This document shows positions 1 through 6,140 of a stretch of DNA of 33,793 nt, piece by piece. Made by a program: the position numbers and the translations under genes. Position 1 is the first letter of the stretch. Every line of letters begins with the position of its first letter. The notes under the pieces are model-generated. The model saw only the letters and a program-made list of their open reading frames with translations. It did not search any database and had not been told where the DNA came from. This DNA comes from Clostridia bacterium (GTDB lineage Bacteria > Bacillota > Clostridia > Oscillospirales > CAG-272), in assembly GCA_017547755.1 (NCBI GenBank), contig JAFYOX010000062.1, positions 1 through 33,793 of the forward strand. Reading direction: 5' to 3'.

Positions 1-360
1 GGCTGCACAATGGAGTTTCACTTCGTGAACCTCCGGGCTCAGGCGCCGCCCCTTTGTGAATTGCCGGCTGGGAGACCCTGTGGGTCTCCGGAAGCCCTTC
101 GGGCGGATTGTGTTCAGCTTGAGAGTGGAGAATACAAACGGGACGGATATACCGTCCGTATGGGAAGTTGATTCTGGCTGACCGCCGGAGGTTAAGGGTA
201 GCGTTTACTGCTTTATTGAAAGATAACCTTCACCGCTGTTTCTACTGAACGTGCGCTTTGGACAGATCTGCACCCAACGTTGTAATTTCCAAACGGTCTG
301 CCGCGTGAAAACCGCTGTCTGTCCGAGCGCTCAAGCGCGAGTCACACGTACACAGGAGAA
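1..360. other. Unexplained structured non-coding region at the left edge
   Basis: No convincing reading frame or ribosome site is visible. The stretch is dense in short hairpins: 12-34 (10-nt arms, one mismatch), 71-89 (8-bp perfect stem GGAGACCC/GGGTCTCC), 94-104, 141-157 (GGACGG/CCGTCC), a longer imperfect arm pair around 188-231, 251-273 (GTGC/GCAC) and 327-338. This density suggests a structured RNA cut by the window edge, but the strand is not clear. Hallmarks of RNase P RNA, tmRNA, SRP RNA, 6S RNA, T-box and S-box were looked for by eye and not found. CTGCAC boxes like those of the dispersed repeat family lie at 3-8 and 268-273, so it could also be part of such an element. Large ornate RNAs are known to sit beside tRNA genes, as this does, but that is only a hint. 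Confidence 0.3.
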
Positions 361-361
361 T

Positions 362-422
362 CCAAGGGGGAACCCCCTTGGTCGAGGTGATTCACAAGAG
401 GGCATCGACATGCCCTCTTGTG
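362..422. repeat. Two adjacent perfect palindromes
   Basis: A 9-bp perfect stem with a 2-nt loop (362-381, CCAAGGGGG/CCCCCTTGG) is followed 11 nt later by a 12-bp perfect stem with a 6-nt loop (393-422, CACAAGAGGGCA/TGCCCTCTTGTG). Neither is followed by a T tract on either strand, so they are not standard intrinsic terminators. They lie beyond the tRNA terminator and may close the structured region to the left or be repeat debris. Confidence 0.6.
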
Positions 423-491
423 CGCCGTCCGCGCAGGACAAAGAAAGAATTTGCAGATACAAAATTTGATAAGTGCGCCGTCCGTGCAGGA
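420..491. repeat. 19-bp direct repeat, two copies 53 nt apart
   Basis: The 19-mer starting GTGCGCCGTCC occurs at 420-438 and again at 473-491 with one mismatch. Each copy is followed by an A/G-rich run. The second copy overlaps the T tract of the tRNA-Leu terminator as read on the minus strand. The 13-mer ACAAAATTTGATA between the copies (459-471) recurs at 30539-30551, at the edge of the composite repeat beside metK. Confidence 0.6.
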
Positions 492-522
492 AAAAGAAAA
501 AGCAGACTCACTCGAGTCTGCT
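491..522 (-). terminator. Intrinsic terminator of tRNA-Leu
   Basis: A perfect 9-bp stem (501-509 with 514-522, AGCAGACTC/GAGTCTGCT, 4-nt loop) begins 4 nt past the tRNA 3' end on the minus strand. It is followed by a T-rich tract complementary to 491-500. This is a textbook intrinsic terminator. Confidence 0.85.
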
Positions 523-525
523 TTA

Positions 526-607
526 TGCGGAAAACGGGACTTGAACCCGTACGGTGTGAACCACACGCCCCTCAAACGTGCGCGTCTGCCAGTTCCGCCA
601 CTTCCGC
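526..607 (-). tRNA. tRNA-Leu (anticodon GAG)
   Basis: Read on the minus strand, an 82-nt class II tRNA folds cleanly. The acceptor stem pairs GCGGAAG with TTTCCGC, with discriminator A at 526. The D arm carries TGGCGGAACTGGCAGACGC, the anticodon arm is CACGT-TTGAGGG-GCGTG, the long variable arm pairs GGT with ACC, and the T arm is ACGGG-TTCAAGT-CCCGT. The loop places GAG at the anticodon, reading CUC/CUU leucine codons. The 3' CCA is not encoded (TAA follows the discriminator), so it must be added by tRNA nucleotidyltransferase. The gene has its own promoter and terminator and is monocistronic. Confidence 0.95.
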
Positions 608-613
608 AGGCGT

Positions 614-646
614 TTGCTTCGCAACCGCTGGGAGCTTGCTTCGCAA
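614..646 (-). other. Paired GCGAAGC mini-hairpins in the tRNA-Leu leader
   Basis: The 11-mer TTGCTTCGCAA occurs twice, at 614-624 and 636-646. On the transcribed minus strand each reads TTGCGAAGCAA, a 4-bp stem closed by a GAA triloop, and contains GCGAAGC, known as an exceptionally stable mini-hairpin. Both lie in the predicted 5' leader that RNase P removes, roughly 608-680. Confidence 0.6.
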
Positions 647-686
647 TCTCCGTATCTTTCAAACGGTTGTTCCGTCAACGTCATAT

Positions 687-715
687 ATTATAGCACGGGC
701 ATCCGCGTTTGTCAA
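687..715 (-). promoter_or_regulatory. Sigma-A promoter of tRNA-Leu
   Basis: On the minus strand a perfect -35 TTGACA (710-715) and perfect -10 TATAAT (687-692) are separated by exactly 17 nt. Start of transcription is expected near 680. Confidence 0.9.
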
Positions 716-763
716 GGGGTATTTGAAAGTTTTTTGAGATTTTTCGGACTTTTTTTGGGATTC

Positions 764-1000
764 TCAGAACCACCAGACCGTATCCTTCATGATGATGCAG
801 ATGATGTCGATCAGCCACAGGAACGGAACGCCGACAAACAGCAGAACAACGCCGAGAATAATGCCGAGCGTGTTGTTGTCGCGTACGCTCTTGATGATGC
901 GGTAGATCACCCAAATGATGTCGAGTGCGGGGATCGCGAGGATCAGCTTGACGATCTTCGGGAGATTGTCAAACGACTTGATGAGTTCGTTCAGATTCAT
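764..1000 (-). CDS. Small two-segment membrane protein, unknown function
   Basis: This 78-residue protein has an amphipathic N-terminus (MNLNELIKSFDNLPK) and two hydrophobic segments, about residues 14-38 and 44-71, ending in VWWF. No family was recognised. The ATG is preceded by a strong AAAGGAG at good spacing, and a consensus promoter lies just upstream, so it is probably a genuine monocistronic gene. The middle loop (KSVRDNNTLG) is basic, suggesting it stays cytoplasmic, which would place both termini outside. Function is unknown. It resembles in size the short phospholipase_D-nuclease-like or PLDc_N membrane peptides, but I see no clear motif to assign it. Confidence 0.8.
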   Translation of the reverse strand: MNLNELIKSFDNLPKIVKLILAIPALDIIWVIYRIIKSVRDNNTLGIILGVVLLFVGVPFLWLIDIICIIMKDTVWWF

Positions 1001-1033
1001 TTTTGTACACTCCTTTACGGATTTGATAGTTAC

Positions 1034-1062
1034 ACTATAGCATAAATATGTGCCGCCGTCAA
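1034..1062 (-). promoter_or_regulatory. Sigma-A promoter of the small membrane protein
   Basis: On the minus strand -35 TTGACG (1057-1062) and -10 TATAGT (1034-1039) are 17 nt apart. The ATG at 1000 follows a short leader with AAAGGAG. Confidence 0.8.
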
Positions 1063-1089
1063 GGGAGGTGCCGGATTTTTCATCGGATT

Positions 1090-1986
1090 CTAATCCAGCA
1101 GTGCCGACAGCTTCTTCAGTTCGTCTGCCTGTGCCGCGTCAAAACTTCCGTCGGGATAGATGATGATGTCGATCGTCAGCGAACACGGGACTTCCCGCAG
1201 CCGCCGGATGTAGTCCGCGAGGTATGCCGCATCCCGCTTCACGCCCGGTCTGCACCACGAATTCCATTCCGTTCCGTCCGGTGATAAACCGAGCGGTGCA
1301 AGAATGTGGACCTGTGCGCCGCCCGCAAACTGCGTTTCCGGGATCACCGTGAAGTCGTTGTATTCGCCGCAGGTGAATTCTTCCCGGCTGAACCGCTTTG
1401 TCGGACCGTCGGCAGGAACGCCGCCGTTCATCGCAACGATGCAGTCCGGATTTCCGGCCTTGCACGCATCATAATACGGTGCCAGCAGTTTGTCGTTGTA
1501 GCCGAAATAATCGTAGCAGCCGTCGATCCACCATCCTTTGACCAGGTCTCCGTAGCGGATGCTGTATTCACGGAGAACCGCCGCCCATTTTTCAACGAAA
1601 TCCATCGAAACATTCTGCCGCGGTGCCGTGAAGCCGAACCGCTTCCCGATCACTTCGTCGATGTGCGGACCGTCGCCGGTGTAGTAGAGATACAGATCGA
1701 TCCCGTATTTCTTCAGTTCCAGCCCGAGTTCCATCGGGATGTCGCGGACCGCGCACGCTTCGCCCGGCACCGTTCCGGCGATCCGGTCATAGGTTTCGTT
1801 CGGCGCGAGCATATATTTCGTGCCCTGCATCAGCGTGATCACATAGCGCGACGCGCCGGTTTCCGCAATATTTTTCGCCAGACGGGGAATATCCAGCGTA
1901 TTTGTCGTCTTTACCCAGTTCTCATCCCCGTATAAATAATGATTGAACAGCCCGAATTTCCCGTTCAATAACCGTTCCGCACCCAT
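1090..1986 (-). CDS. GH29-like (alpha-L-fucosidase superfamily) hydrolase
   Basis: A 298-residue cytoplasmic protein without signal peptide. The fold signature resembles GH29 fucosidases: N-terminal GKFGLFNHYLYGDENW (compare KFGIFIHWG), a strand with SRYVITLMQGTKYML where fucosidases have the RYVVLTAKHHDGF region, the helix and strand ELKKYGIDLYLYYTG, and VKGWWIDGCYDYFGY where GH29 has its nucleophile strand IWFDG. Asp in WWID is the candidate nucleophile. It is shorter than full GH29 enzymes (about 430-600 residues), lacking C-terminal beta domains, so true fucosidase activity is uncertain. The start chosen is Met at 1986, which follows GAGGAGG. A longer frame back to 2034 has no ribosome site. 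It lies downstream of a solute-binding lipoprotein on the same strand, suggesting a joint role in glycan use. Confidence 0.7.
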   Translation of the reverse strand: MGAERLLNGKFGLFNHYLYGDENWVKTTNTLDIPRLAKNIAETGASRYVITLMQGTKYMLAPNETYDRIAGTVPGEACAVRDIPMELGLELKKYGIDLYLYYTGDGPHIDEVIGKRFGFTAPRQNVSMDFVEKWAAVLREYSIRYGDLVKGWWIDGCYDYFGYNDKLLAPYYDACKAGNPDCIVAMNGGVPADGPTKRFSREEFTCGEYNDFTVIPETQFAGGAQVHILAPLGLSPDGTEWNSWCRPGVKRDAAYLADYIRRLREVPCSLTIDIIIYPDGSFDAAQADELKKLSALLD

Positions 1987-2040
1987 AAATACCTCCTCGT
2001 ATACAAAAAAATTGCACTTTCTGTATTTATCCATTTGTTT

Positions 2041-2120
2041 AAAAGTTTTTGAAGATGGGTCGAGACTTCCTTTGGAAGTCTCAGGGGGAAGGAACTTTTT
2101 TTAAAAAAGTTCCTTCCCCG
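2041..2120 (+). repeat. Dispersed palindromic repeat, copy 1 (half-unit)
   Basis: The tail AAAAGTTTTTGAAGATGGG (2041-2059) leads to an inserted extra hairpin (GAGACTTCC/GGAAGTCTC, about 2062-2082) and the terminal palindrome at 2085-2119 (GGGGAAGGAACTTTTT with its complement). It separates the solute-binding protein from the GH29-like gene. It may act as a partial terminator or mRNA 3'-end stabiliser, but lacks a following T tract outside the stem. Confidence 0.75.
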
Positions 2121-2136
2121 GTAAATATATTCTGAA

Positions 2137-3600
2137 TTACGGCAGCACGGTCGGCTGGATGGCTTCGATGAGTTTGTCGAGCTGCTTGCTGACGGGTTTT
2201 TCGAGTCTCTGCATTTCGGAGGCGTAGGTGTCGCTCTTGGAAACGATGAGGCTGAAGGGTTTGTCGGCGACGTAGGAGAGGTTGGTGCCGTAGACGAAGA
2301 ACGGGTCGATGTAGCAGGTGTCGATGATGAGGTCGAGCATTTCCGCGGTTTCTTCGTCACGTGCGACCTTGTCCTTCAGAATGGTTTCGTAGTAGGTCGG
2401 ACGGACGTCGCGGTAGCTGTAGAAGTTCTGCGCTTCCAGAACGACGGCGGACATTTCGAGATCCTTCGCCGTGATCGGGATCGCAAAGTAGGACGAGCCG
2501 AAGTTGCGGTTGCGGTAGCTTTCGTCTTCCGGATTGTACTTCGGATAGGGAAGTACGCCGAAGTCGCTTTCCATGTCGCGCAGACCCACCGCATTTCCGA
2601 TCGCGGACATCAGGAAGAGCGCCTGATCCGCAATGAAGATCGCGTTGCTTGCGCCGTTGTAGAGGTTCGTGTTGTCCTGATAGAACGCGAGGACGGTCGA
2701 GAAAATGTCGTAGTTCTTTTCGGTCGTCAGCGTTGCTACAAGAGCGCCCGTGTCGTCACGGTAGCAGAGCTCGAGACCGCTGCTCCACAGAAGCGCACGG
2801 CCGGACTGCAGATCGGACAGCGTACCGAACTGGTCGCCCTGCGTCATCTTGCCGTCACCGTTCAGGTCAAGCGCGGCACCCTGTGCCATCGCGGTAAACA
2901 GATCGTACGTCCAGTCGCCGGAACGGACGGTGTCGTACAGACCGGTGAGGTTGAACTGGGTGTCATATCCCAGCTTTTCGTACAGATTCTTGTTGAAGTA
3001 GATCATGTTCATGTTCTGGATCATGTCGAGCGTGTAGAAGCCGACCGCACCCGGAAGCATGTTGTTGATCGTCGCGGCGTCGTTCCAGCCGATACACCAC
3101 CACGGCATCGTGAGATCCAGATGTTCCATTTCCATGAGGTTGAGGAACCATCCGTTGACTTCCGTTGCCCACCAGTAGTCGGGCGCGATCACGTCGTACG
3201 CCGCATCCTGTGCCATGATGCTCTGGCCGACCGTGTTGTTGAACGTGCCGGAGTTGTCTTCAACGTCGACAAAGCCGATGTTTACGCCGAATTCTTCCGA
3301 TACGGTGTTGTTCCGTTCATACACCGCGTCGTTCAGCGCTTCGCCGGTCATTTCTTCCGCCGTGAAATGCGTCAGCTTGGACGTGCGGATCAGTCCGATG
3401 TAGTCTGCGCCGCCGAAATCCTTTTCCGGCAGACCGTGCGTCAGTTCGGTTTCCTCGATGACTTCCACAGCTTCGGGCTCGACCGCGGTGTCCGCCGAAG
3501 ACGGCGTGGTTTCGTCTGCATTGGCCGTGCTTTCGCCGCAGGAAGCGAACGTACCGAGAAGCATTGCGGAGACGAGAAGAAGGGTAAGCAGTTTCTTCAT
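2137..3600 (-). CDS. Extracellular solute-binding lipoprotein 1 (ABC importer type)
   Basis: A 487-residue secreted lipoprotein. MKKLLTLLLVSAMLLGTFAS is a type II signal peptide with the lipidated Cys at 21, followed by an acidic Ser/Thr linker to about residue 55. The mature part resembles family-1 carbohydrate-binding proteins of clostridia: GEALNDAVYERN (87-98), MPWW (165-168), an EF-hand-like loop DLNGDGKMTQGD (245-256), FGVLPYPKYNPEDESYRN late, and a C-terminal helix. The start at Met 3600 is set by AGAAAGGA; an in-frame extension upstream has no support. No permease or ATPase genes are adjacent, so partner and ligand are unknown. A GH29-like hydrolase follows on the same strand. Paralogues lie at 24566 and 28744. 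Confidence 0.85.
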   Translation of the reverse strand: MKKLLTLLLVSAMLLGTFASCGESTANADETTPSSADTAVEPEAVEVIEETELTHGLPEKDFGGADYIGLIRTSKLTHFTAEEMTGEALNDAVYERNNTVSEEFGVNIGFVDVEDNSGTFNNTVGQSIMAQDAAYDVIAPDYWWATEVNGWFLNLMEMEHLDLTMPWWCIGWNDAATINNMLPGAVGFYTLDMIQNMNMIYFNKNLYEKLGYDTQFNLTGLYDTVRSGDWTYDLFTAMAQGAALDLNGDGKMTQGDQFGTLSDLQSGRALLWSSGLELCYRDDTGALVATLTTEKNYDIFSTVLAFYQDNTNLYNGASNAIFIADQALFLMSAIGNAVGLRDMESDFGVLPYPKYNPEDESYRNRNFGSSYFAIPITAKDLEMSAVVLEAQNFYSYRDVRPTYYETILKDKVARDEETAEMLDLIIDTCYIDPFFVYGTNLSYVADKPFSLIVSKSDTYASEMQRLEKPVSKQLDKLIEAIQPTVLP

Positions 3601-3652
3601 GGTTGTTTTCCTTTCTGTATGGTTGGATTTCCGTTCGATTGTATCTGCCTCC

Positions 3653-3681
3653 ATTATAGCATAAAAAATCAGTCTTGGAAA
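3653..3681 (-). promoter_or_regulatory. Promoter of solute-binding lipoprotein 1
   Basis: On the minus strand a perfect -10 TATAAT (3653-3658) with an extended TGC just before it, and a weak -35 TTTCCA (3676-3681), 17 nt apart. The leader to the ATG is about 45 nt. Confidence 0.7.
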
Positions 3682-3771
3682 GACCGCACAAAAAATTAAC
3701 GCGATTTCAAATTATTTTTATCGCATATTTTCTGCGGAAAACAAAAAAAGTACATCCCGCCAGCAAGCGGT

Positions 3772-3860
3772 CTGCACAGACTTGATCCCCCTTTTTCAGT
3801 CGAAAGCTTTTTGAAAGAGGGTTTGGGAGAAAACTTTTTCTCGAAAAAGTCTTCTCCCAA
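3772..3860 (+). repeat. Dispersed palindromic repeat, copy 2 (half-unit)
   Basis: A CTGCAC box (3772-3777), a spacer, the tail GCTTTTTGAAAGAGGGTT and the palindrome 3823-3860 (TTGGGAGAAAACTTTTTC and its near complement). The palindrome starts 8 nt past the clpX stop on the minus strand, so it probably serves as the 3' hairpin of the clpX mRNA. Confidence 0.75.
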
Positions 3861-3868
3861 TAAATCGA

Positions 3869-5173
3869 TTATTTCAGCGTAAGCACAGGTTCGCCGCGGC
3901 CTTCGACGCAGTCCTTGGTGATCGTGACTTTTGCCACGTCCTTGCGGGAAGGGAGGGAGAACATGAGGTCGGTCATGGTTTCTTCGATGATGGAACGGAG
4001 ACCGCGCGCACCGGTGTTGCGTTCGATGGCACGTGCAGCGATGGTCTGCAGAGCTTCGTCGTCGAATTCCAGTTCGATGTTGTCCATTTCGAAGAGCTTG
4101 CGGTACTGCTTCACGAGGCTGTTCTTCGGTTCTGCGAGGATGCGTACGAGCGCGTCGCAGTCGAGGTTTTCAAGGCCTACGATGACGGGCAGACGGCCGA
4201 CAAGTTCCGGAATGATCCCGTACTTCACGATATCGTGCGCGGAAACGTCCTTGAATACGCCGTCACGCAGCTTTTCTTCCTTCTTCTTGATGTCGCCGCC
4301 GAAGCCAATGGACGACTGACCCTTTCTCTGGTCGATGATCTGTTCGAGGTTGTCGAACGCGCCGCCGCAGATGAAGAGGATGTTTTCGGTGTTGACCTGA
4401 AGGAATTCCTGGTTCGGATGCTTGCGTCCGCCCTGCGGAGGAACGTTTGCCGTGGTGCCTTCGAGGATCTTTAAGAGTGCCTGCTGTACGCCTTCGCCCG
4501 ATACGTCGCGGGTGATGGAACGATTTTCGCTCCGGCGGGAGATCTTGTCGATTTCATCGATGTAGATGATGCCGCGTTCCGCCAGTTCGATGTCGTAGTC
4601 CGCCGCCTGAACCAGACGGAGCAGGATGTTTTCGACGTCTTCGCCGACGTAGCCGGCTTCGGTGAGCGTCGTCGCGTCAGCGATGGCGAAAGGAACGTTC
4701 AGGGTCTTTGCGAGCGTCTGCGCGAGGAAGGTCTTGCCCACCCCGGTCGGACCGATCAGCAGGACGTTGCTCTTCTGGATGTCCACGTCGTCGACGAAGG
4801 ATTCCGTATCCTTGTTCTTCTTCGCGTTTGCGAGCTTCTTCTTGGTGTCGCGGTAAATGAGGCGCTTGTAGTGGTTGTAGACCGCTACGGACAGCGCGAC
4901 CTTTGCCTTGTCCTGACCGATGATATATTCGTCGAGCGTCGCCTTGATTTCGGCGGGAACGGGCAGATTTTCACGTTCCAGCGTGGGAGCCTCGGTCTCT
5001 TCGGAGAAATGGTCGAAGATGATGTCGTTGCAGGCGTCGATGCACTTGTCGCAGATGTAAAGTCCGGTCGGCGACGGAATCAGGAATTCCACCTGATTTT
5101 CGTTCCGTCCGCAGAACGAACACGACCGTTCGATCTTCATCCGCCCGCCCCCGTTACGAGTAGTCTGAGCCAT
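3869..5173 (-). CDS. clpX: ATP-dependent Clp protease ATP-binding subunit ClpX
   Basis: A 434-residue AAA+ unfoldase that recognises tagged substrates, unfolds them and feeds them to ClpP in the cytoplasm. Visible in order: an N-terminal C4 zinc domain (CSFCGR and CDKCID, residues about 17-45), Walker A GPTGVGKT, pore loop GYVGED, Walker [11 protein letters not shown], sensor region [17 protein letters not shown], and the IGFG loop (SSIGFGGD) that docks to ClpP. Length is normal. The start at Met 5173 ([10 protein letters not shown]) follows AGAAAGGT; Met 12 of this frame is an alternative. It is the last gene of tig-clpP-clpX, but a 259-nt gap filled by a composite repeat separates it from clpP, which may weaken co-transcription. 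Confidence 0.97.
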   Translation of the reverse strand: MAQTTRNGGGRMKIERSCSFCGRNENQVEFLIPSPTGLYICDKCIDACNDIIFDHFSEETEAPTLERENLPVPAEIKATLDEYIIGQDKAKVALSVAVYNHYKRLIYRDTKKKLANAKKNKDTESFVDDVDIQKSNVLLIGPTGVGKTFLAQTLAKTLNVPFAIADATTLTEAGYVGEDVENILLRLVQAADYDIELAERGIIYIDEIDKISRRSENRSITRDVSGEGVQQALLKILEGTTANVPPQGGRKHPNQEFLQVNTENILFICGGAFDNLEQIIDQRKGQSSIGFGGDIKKKEEKLRDGVFKDVSAHDIVKYGIIPELVGRLPVIVGLENLDCDALVRILAEPKNSLVKQYRKLFEMDNIELEFDDEALQTIAARAIERNTGARGLRSIIEETMTDLMFSLPSRKDVAKVTITKDCVEGRGEPVLTLK

Positions 5174-5201
5174 ATGGATACCTTTCTGAATGTGTGTTGA
5201 T

Positions 5202-5422
5202 CGGGAAAACCTTTTTGCAAAAAGGTTTTCCCGAACCCTTTTCAAAAAACTTCAAACGGTTGTATATACAGAGTGAGTGCAGATTGTCAGTTCCAAAGGA
5301 TTTTGTAAGCTGCACGAAATCGGGGAATCCCCGGATCTGTACCAGCCCTTGTCAGCACAATCGTCTGAAAGTTTTTGAAAAGGGGTTTGGGGAAAAACTT
5401 TTTTCAAAAAGTTTTTCCCCAA
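5202..5422. repeat. Composite inverted-repeat element between clpP and clpX (copies 3a and 3b)
   Basis: Two half-units of the dispersed family face each other. The left palindrome is 5202-5233 (CGGGAAAACCTTTTT and complement) with its tail at 5234-5262 in minus orientation. The right tail is about 5359-5386 with palindrome 5387-5422 (TTGGGGAAAAACTTTTTT and complement) in plus orientation. The tails match as inverted repeats over about 30 nt (ACAACCGTTTGAAG... against ACAATCGTCTGAAAG...). Inside are boxes GTGCAG (5277-5282) and CTGCAC (5310-5315) and a perfect 13-nt palindrome CGGGGAATCCCCG (5321-5333). The architecture is that of a MITE-like element with palindromic ends. No target-site duplication could be fixed by eye. 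Confidence 0.75.
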
Positions 5423-5432
5423 GCGCATCCCC

Positions 5433-6017
5433 TTACGGGCGATGAGCGATGACCTTGTCGATGAGGCCGTAAGCTGCTGCGGCGTCGGCAGTGAGGAAGT
5501 TGTCGCGTTCGGTGTCGGCAGCGATGACGTCGAGGGACTTGCCGGTGTTCTGTGCGAGGATGGTGTTGAGGCGTTCACGGGTGCGGAGAATGTGGTCGGC
5601 GTGGATCTTGATGTCGGAAGCCTGACCCTGCATGCCGCCGAGCGGCTGATGGATCATGATTTCGCTGTTCGGGAGAGCGAAACGCTTGCCCTTGGTGCCG
5701 GAAGAGAGGAGGAACGCGCCCATGGATGCCGCCATGCCGATGCAGATGGTGGAAACGTCGCACTTGATGAAGTTCATTGTATCGTAGATCGCGAGGCCTG
5801 CGGAAACGGAGCCGCCGGGGCTGTTGATGTAGAGGCTGATGTCCTTGTCCGGGTCTTCGGCTTCAAGGAAGAGCATCTGCGCAACCACGAGGGAAGCGGT
5901 CACGTCGTTGACTTCGTCCGCAAGGAAGATGATGCGGTCATTGAGAAGGCGGGAATAGATGTCGTAGGAACGTTCGCCGCGGTTGGTCTGCTGTACGACC
6001 ATAGGAACTAATGCCAT
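5433..6017 (-). CDS. clpP: ATP-dependent Clp protease proteolytic subunit ClpP
   Basis: A 194-residue serine peptidase forming the tetradecameric proteolytic chamber that works with ClpX and other Clp ATPases. The catalytic triad is seen as Ser98 (GMAASMGAF), His123 (MIHQPLGG) and Asp172 (ERDNF), at the usual spacing. The [11 protein letters not shown] segment supplies the oxyanion region. The start at Met 6017 (MALVPMVV) follows ACGGAGGT; a longer frame back to 6068 lacks a ribosome site. Length is normal. It lies between tig and clpX on the same strand. A hairpin separates it from tig and a composite repeat from clpX, so the three genes may be partly uncoupled. Confidence 0.97.
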   Translation of the reverse strand: MALVPMVVQQTNRGERSYDIYSRLLNDRIIFLADEVNDVTASLVVAQMLFLEAEDPDKDISLYINSPGGSVSAGLAIYDTMNFIKCDVSTICIGMAASMGAFLLSSGTKGKRFALPNSEIMIHQPLGGMQGQASDIKIHADHILRTRERLNTILAQNTGKSLDVIAADTERDNFLTADAAAAYGLIDKVIAHRP

Positions 6018-6086
6018 AATGGTACCTCCGTTAATAATAAATGGGATAAATCGTCTTAATTTGTCCAAAAAAGGGGAAAAGGTACA

Positions 6087-6118
6087 TCGGGGATGACTTT
6101 ACAGAAAGTCATCCCCGA
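6087..6118 (-). terminator. Hairpin between tig and clpP (terminator-like)
   Basis: A perfect 14-bp stem with a 4-nt loop (6087-6100 with 6105-6118, arm TCGGGGATGACTTT) starts 23 nt after the tig stop. On the minus strand the downstream sequence is T/C-rich (TGTACCTTTTCCCCTTTTTT), not a clean T tract. It could be a leaky terminator or an mRNA-processing barrier, lowering clpP relative to tig. Confidence 0.55.
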
Positions 6119-6140
6119 AGATATGCGGTTGAAATTGGAA

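Noticed and set aside
1-360. RNase P RNA, tmRNA, SRP RNA, 6S RNA, T-box or group I/II intron
   Set aside because: Hallmark segments of each were looked for on both strands and were not seen.
5252-5578. Open frames running through the repeat copies, giving peptides such as NFLKKVFPQTPFQKL
   Set aside because: These are translations of the palindromic repeat, recurring at several loci with no ribosome sites or conserved starts. They are a product of the repeat, not genes.
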